Positions 63,491 to 64,000 of a stretch of DNA of 64,000 nt are shown piece after piece (position 1 is the first letter of the stretch; each line of letters begins with the position of its first letter). The stretch covers positions 996,001-1,060,000 of the forward strand of contig NZ_CAESCH010000001.1 in NCBI RefSeq assembly GCF_903166545.1. The letters are read 5' to 3'. The notes under the pieces are model-generated. The model saw only the letters and a program-made list of their open reading frames with translations, was not told the DNA's origin and did no database searches. Source of the DNA: Metabacillus schmidteae. Lineage in GTDB: Bacteria; Bacillota; Bacilli; Bacillales; Bacillaceae. A program made the translations under genes and the position numbers.

Positions 63491-64000
63491 TTAAATTGTT
63501 CTCGCCATATTTTTTAATTGGTCTGAAGTGTCTGCAATAGAATGGATGCTATTTGAGACTTCATTTATGACATTTGTAAAGTTTGTTAAGTCTGTTTTTG
63601 ATTGTTCGCTTTGTTGTTTGTTTTTATTCATAATACCGAGAATGTTATCAAAGAATGTGTTCATTTCACACATTTGATCAGTTCCTTTGGTTGTTAAGTC
63701 TGCTACTTTATTGATAGAGTCAGAAATGCTGTCAATTTGAGTGTGAATATTAGAAATTAAGCTTGATACGCCTTGTACAGAACTTTTTGTTTCTTCAGCA
63801 AGCTTGCGAACCTCACTTGCTACGACTGCAAAGCCTTTTCCATATTCACCAGCCCGTGCTGATTCGATCGCTGCATTTAAAGCTAATAAGTTTGTTTGTT
63901 CCGCAATTGATGTAACGATGGAGACGACTTGGTTAATTTTCTCAGATGTTTGTTCAAGAGACTTCATTTTGTCCAGAATTTCAACTGTGCTCTTTTCTAT
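63491..64000 (-). CDS. Methyl-accepting chemotaxis protein, C-terminal part (cut by right edge)
   Basis: The open frame continues past the window edge. The 169 visible codons cover the signalling hairpin with the hallmark [39 protein letters not shown] and the returning coiled coil. This tip binds CheA and CheW. The C-terminus stops soon after the hairpin, as in soluble receptors such as HemAT or YfmS, but the sensor domain is outside the window. Confidence 0.9.
   Translation of the reverse strand: MEKSTVEILDKMKSLEQTSEKINQVVSIVTSIAEQTNLLALNAAIESARAGEYGKGFAVVASEVRKLAEETKSSVQGVSSLISNIHTQIDSISDSINKVADLTTKGTDQMCEMNTFFDNILGIMNKNKQQSEQSKTDLTNFTNVINEVSNSIHSIADTSDQLKNMARTI

Overview
The window is low-GC, gene-dense DNA with AGGAGG-type ribosome sites, frequent TTG/GTG starts and rho-independent terminators. 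Together with sda, gsiB, katE, catE, csaA, lplJ and ispA orthologues, this indicates a spore-forming Bacillaceae (Bacillus/Metabacillus-like) chromosome. No prophage, intact IS element or CRISPR array is visible. Protein identities come from family knowledge and visible motifs; no database search was run.

Layout. 1-9.4 kb: partial ArsR repressor, four-helix copper-storage protein, paired CrcB fluoride exporters, WrbA, CatE, a stand-alone GTP cyclohydrolase II-like protein, a PCYCGC lipoprotein, IDEAL and TspO proteins, a CDF exporter, a HAD phosphatase and a Gfo/Idh/MocA oxidoreductase. 9.5-16.5 kb: an arabinan-use module of sugar-binding lipoprotein, two ABC permeases, GH51 arabinofuranosidase and DUF624 protein. 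It faces a divergent ArsR-type regulator and has a visible promoter, palindromic operator and cre-like site. 16.5-22.4 kb: catalase, a B12-binding photosensor-like protein paired with a PAS/STAS protein, YitT and DedA membrane proteins, and an unlisted sda gene. 22.6-26.3 kb: class Ia ribonucleotide reductase nrdA-nrdB behind a cobalamin riboswitch. 26.5-34 kb: a stress-flavoured stretch with SigB-like promoters before two small genes and katE, plus gsiB and a squalene/phytoene synthase-like gene. 36-38 kb: an ECF sigma/anti-sigma pair.

38.6-44.3 kb holds the most unusual locus. It is a tight same-strand operon of SCP2-like protein, acyl-CoA dehydrogenase, a LuxI/FeeM-like putative acyltransferase, a ThiF/E1-like adenylyltransferase and an MMPL exporter. 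It looks like an uncharacterised pathway for making and exporting a small acylated molecule.

44.8-64 kb: Sel1-repeat protein, AadK-like enzyme, lipoate ligase, DUF3243, a 1109-residue PL10-CE8 pectinase, a PL1 pectate lyase, a DUF3267 membrane protein, a 43-residue membrane peptide, intracellular serine protease, AraC regulator with EamA transporter, CsaA, a CdsA paralogue, the CidA-LrgB pair with a LysR regulator, an NhaC antiporter, and a partial chemoreceptor at the right edge.

Three themes recur. One is plant-polysaccharide use (arabinan and pectin). One is oxidative and general stress (two catalases, GsiB, SigB-like promoters). The third is cobalamin sensing (riboswitch on RNR, and the B12 photosensor-like protein).
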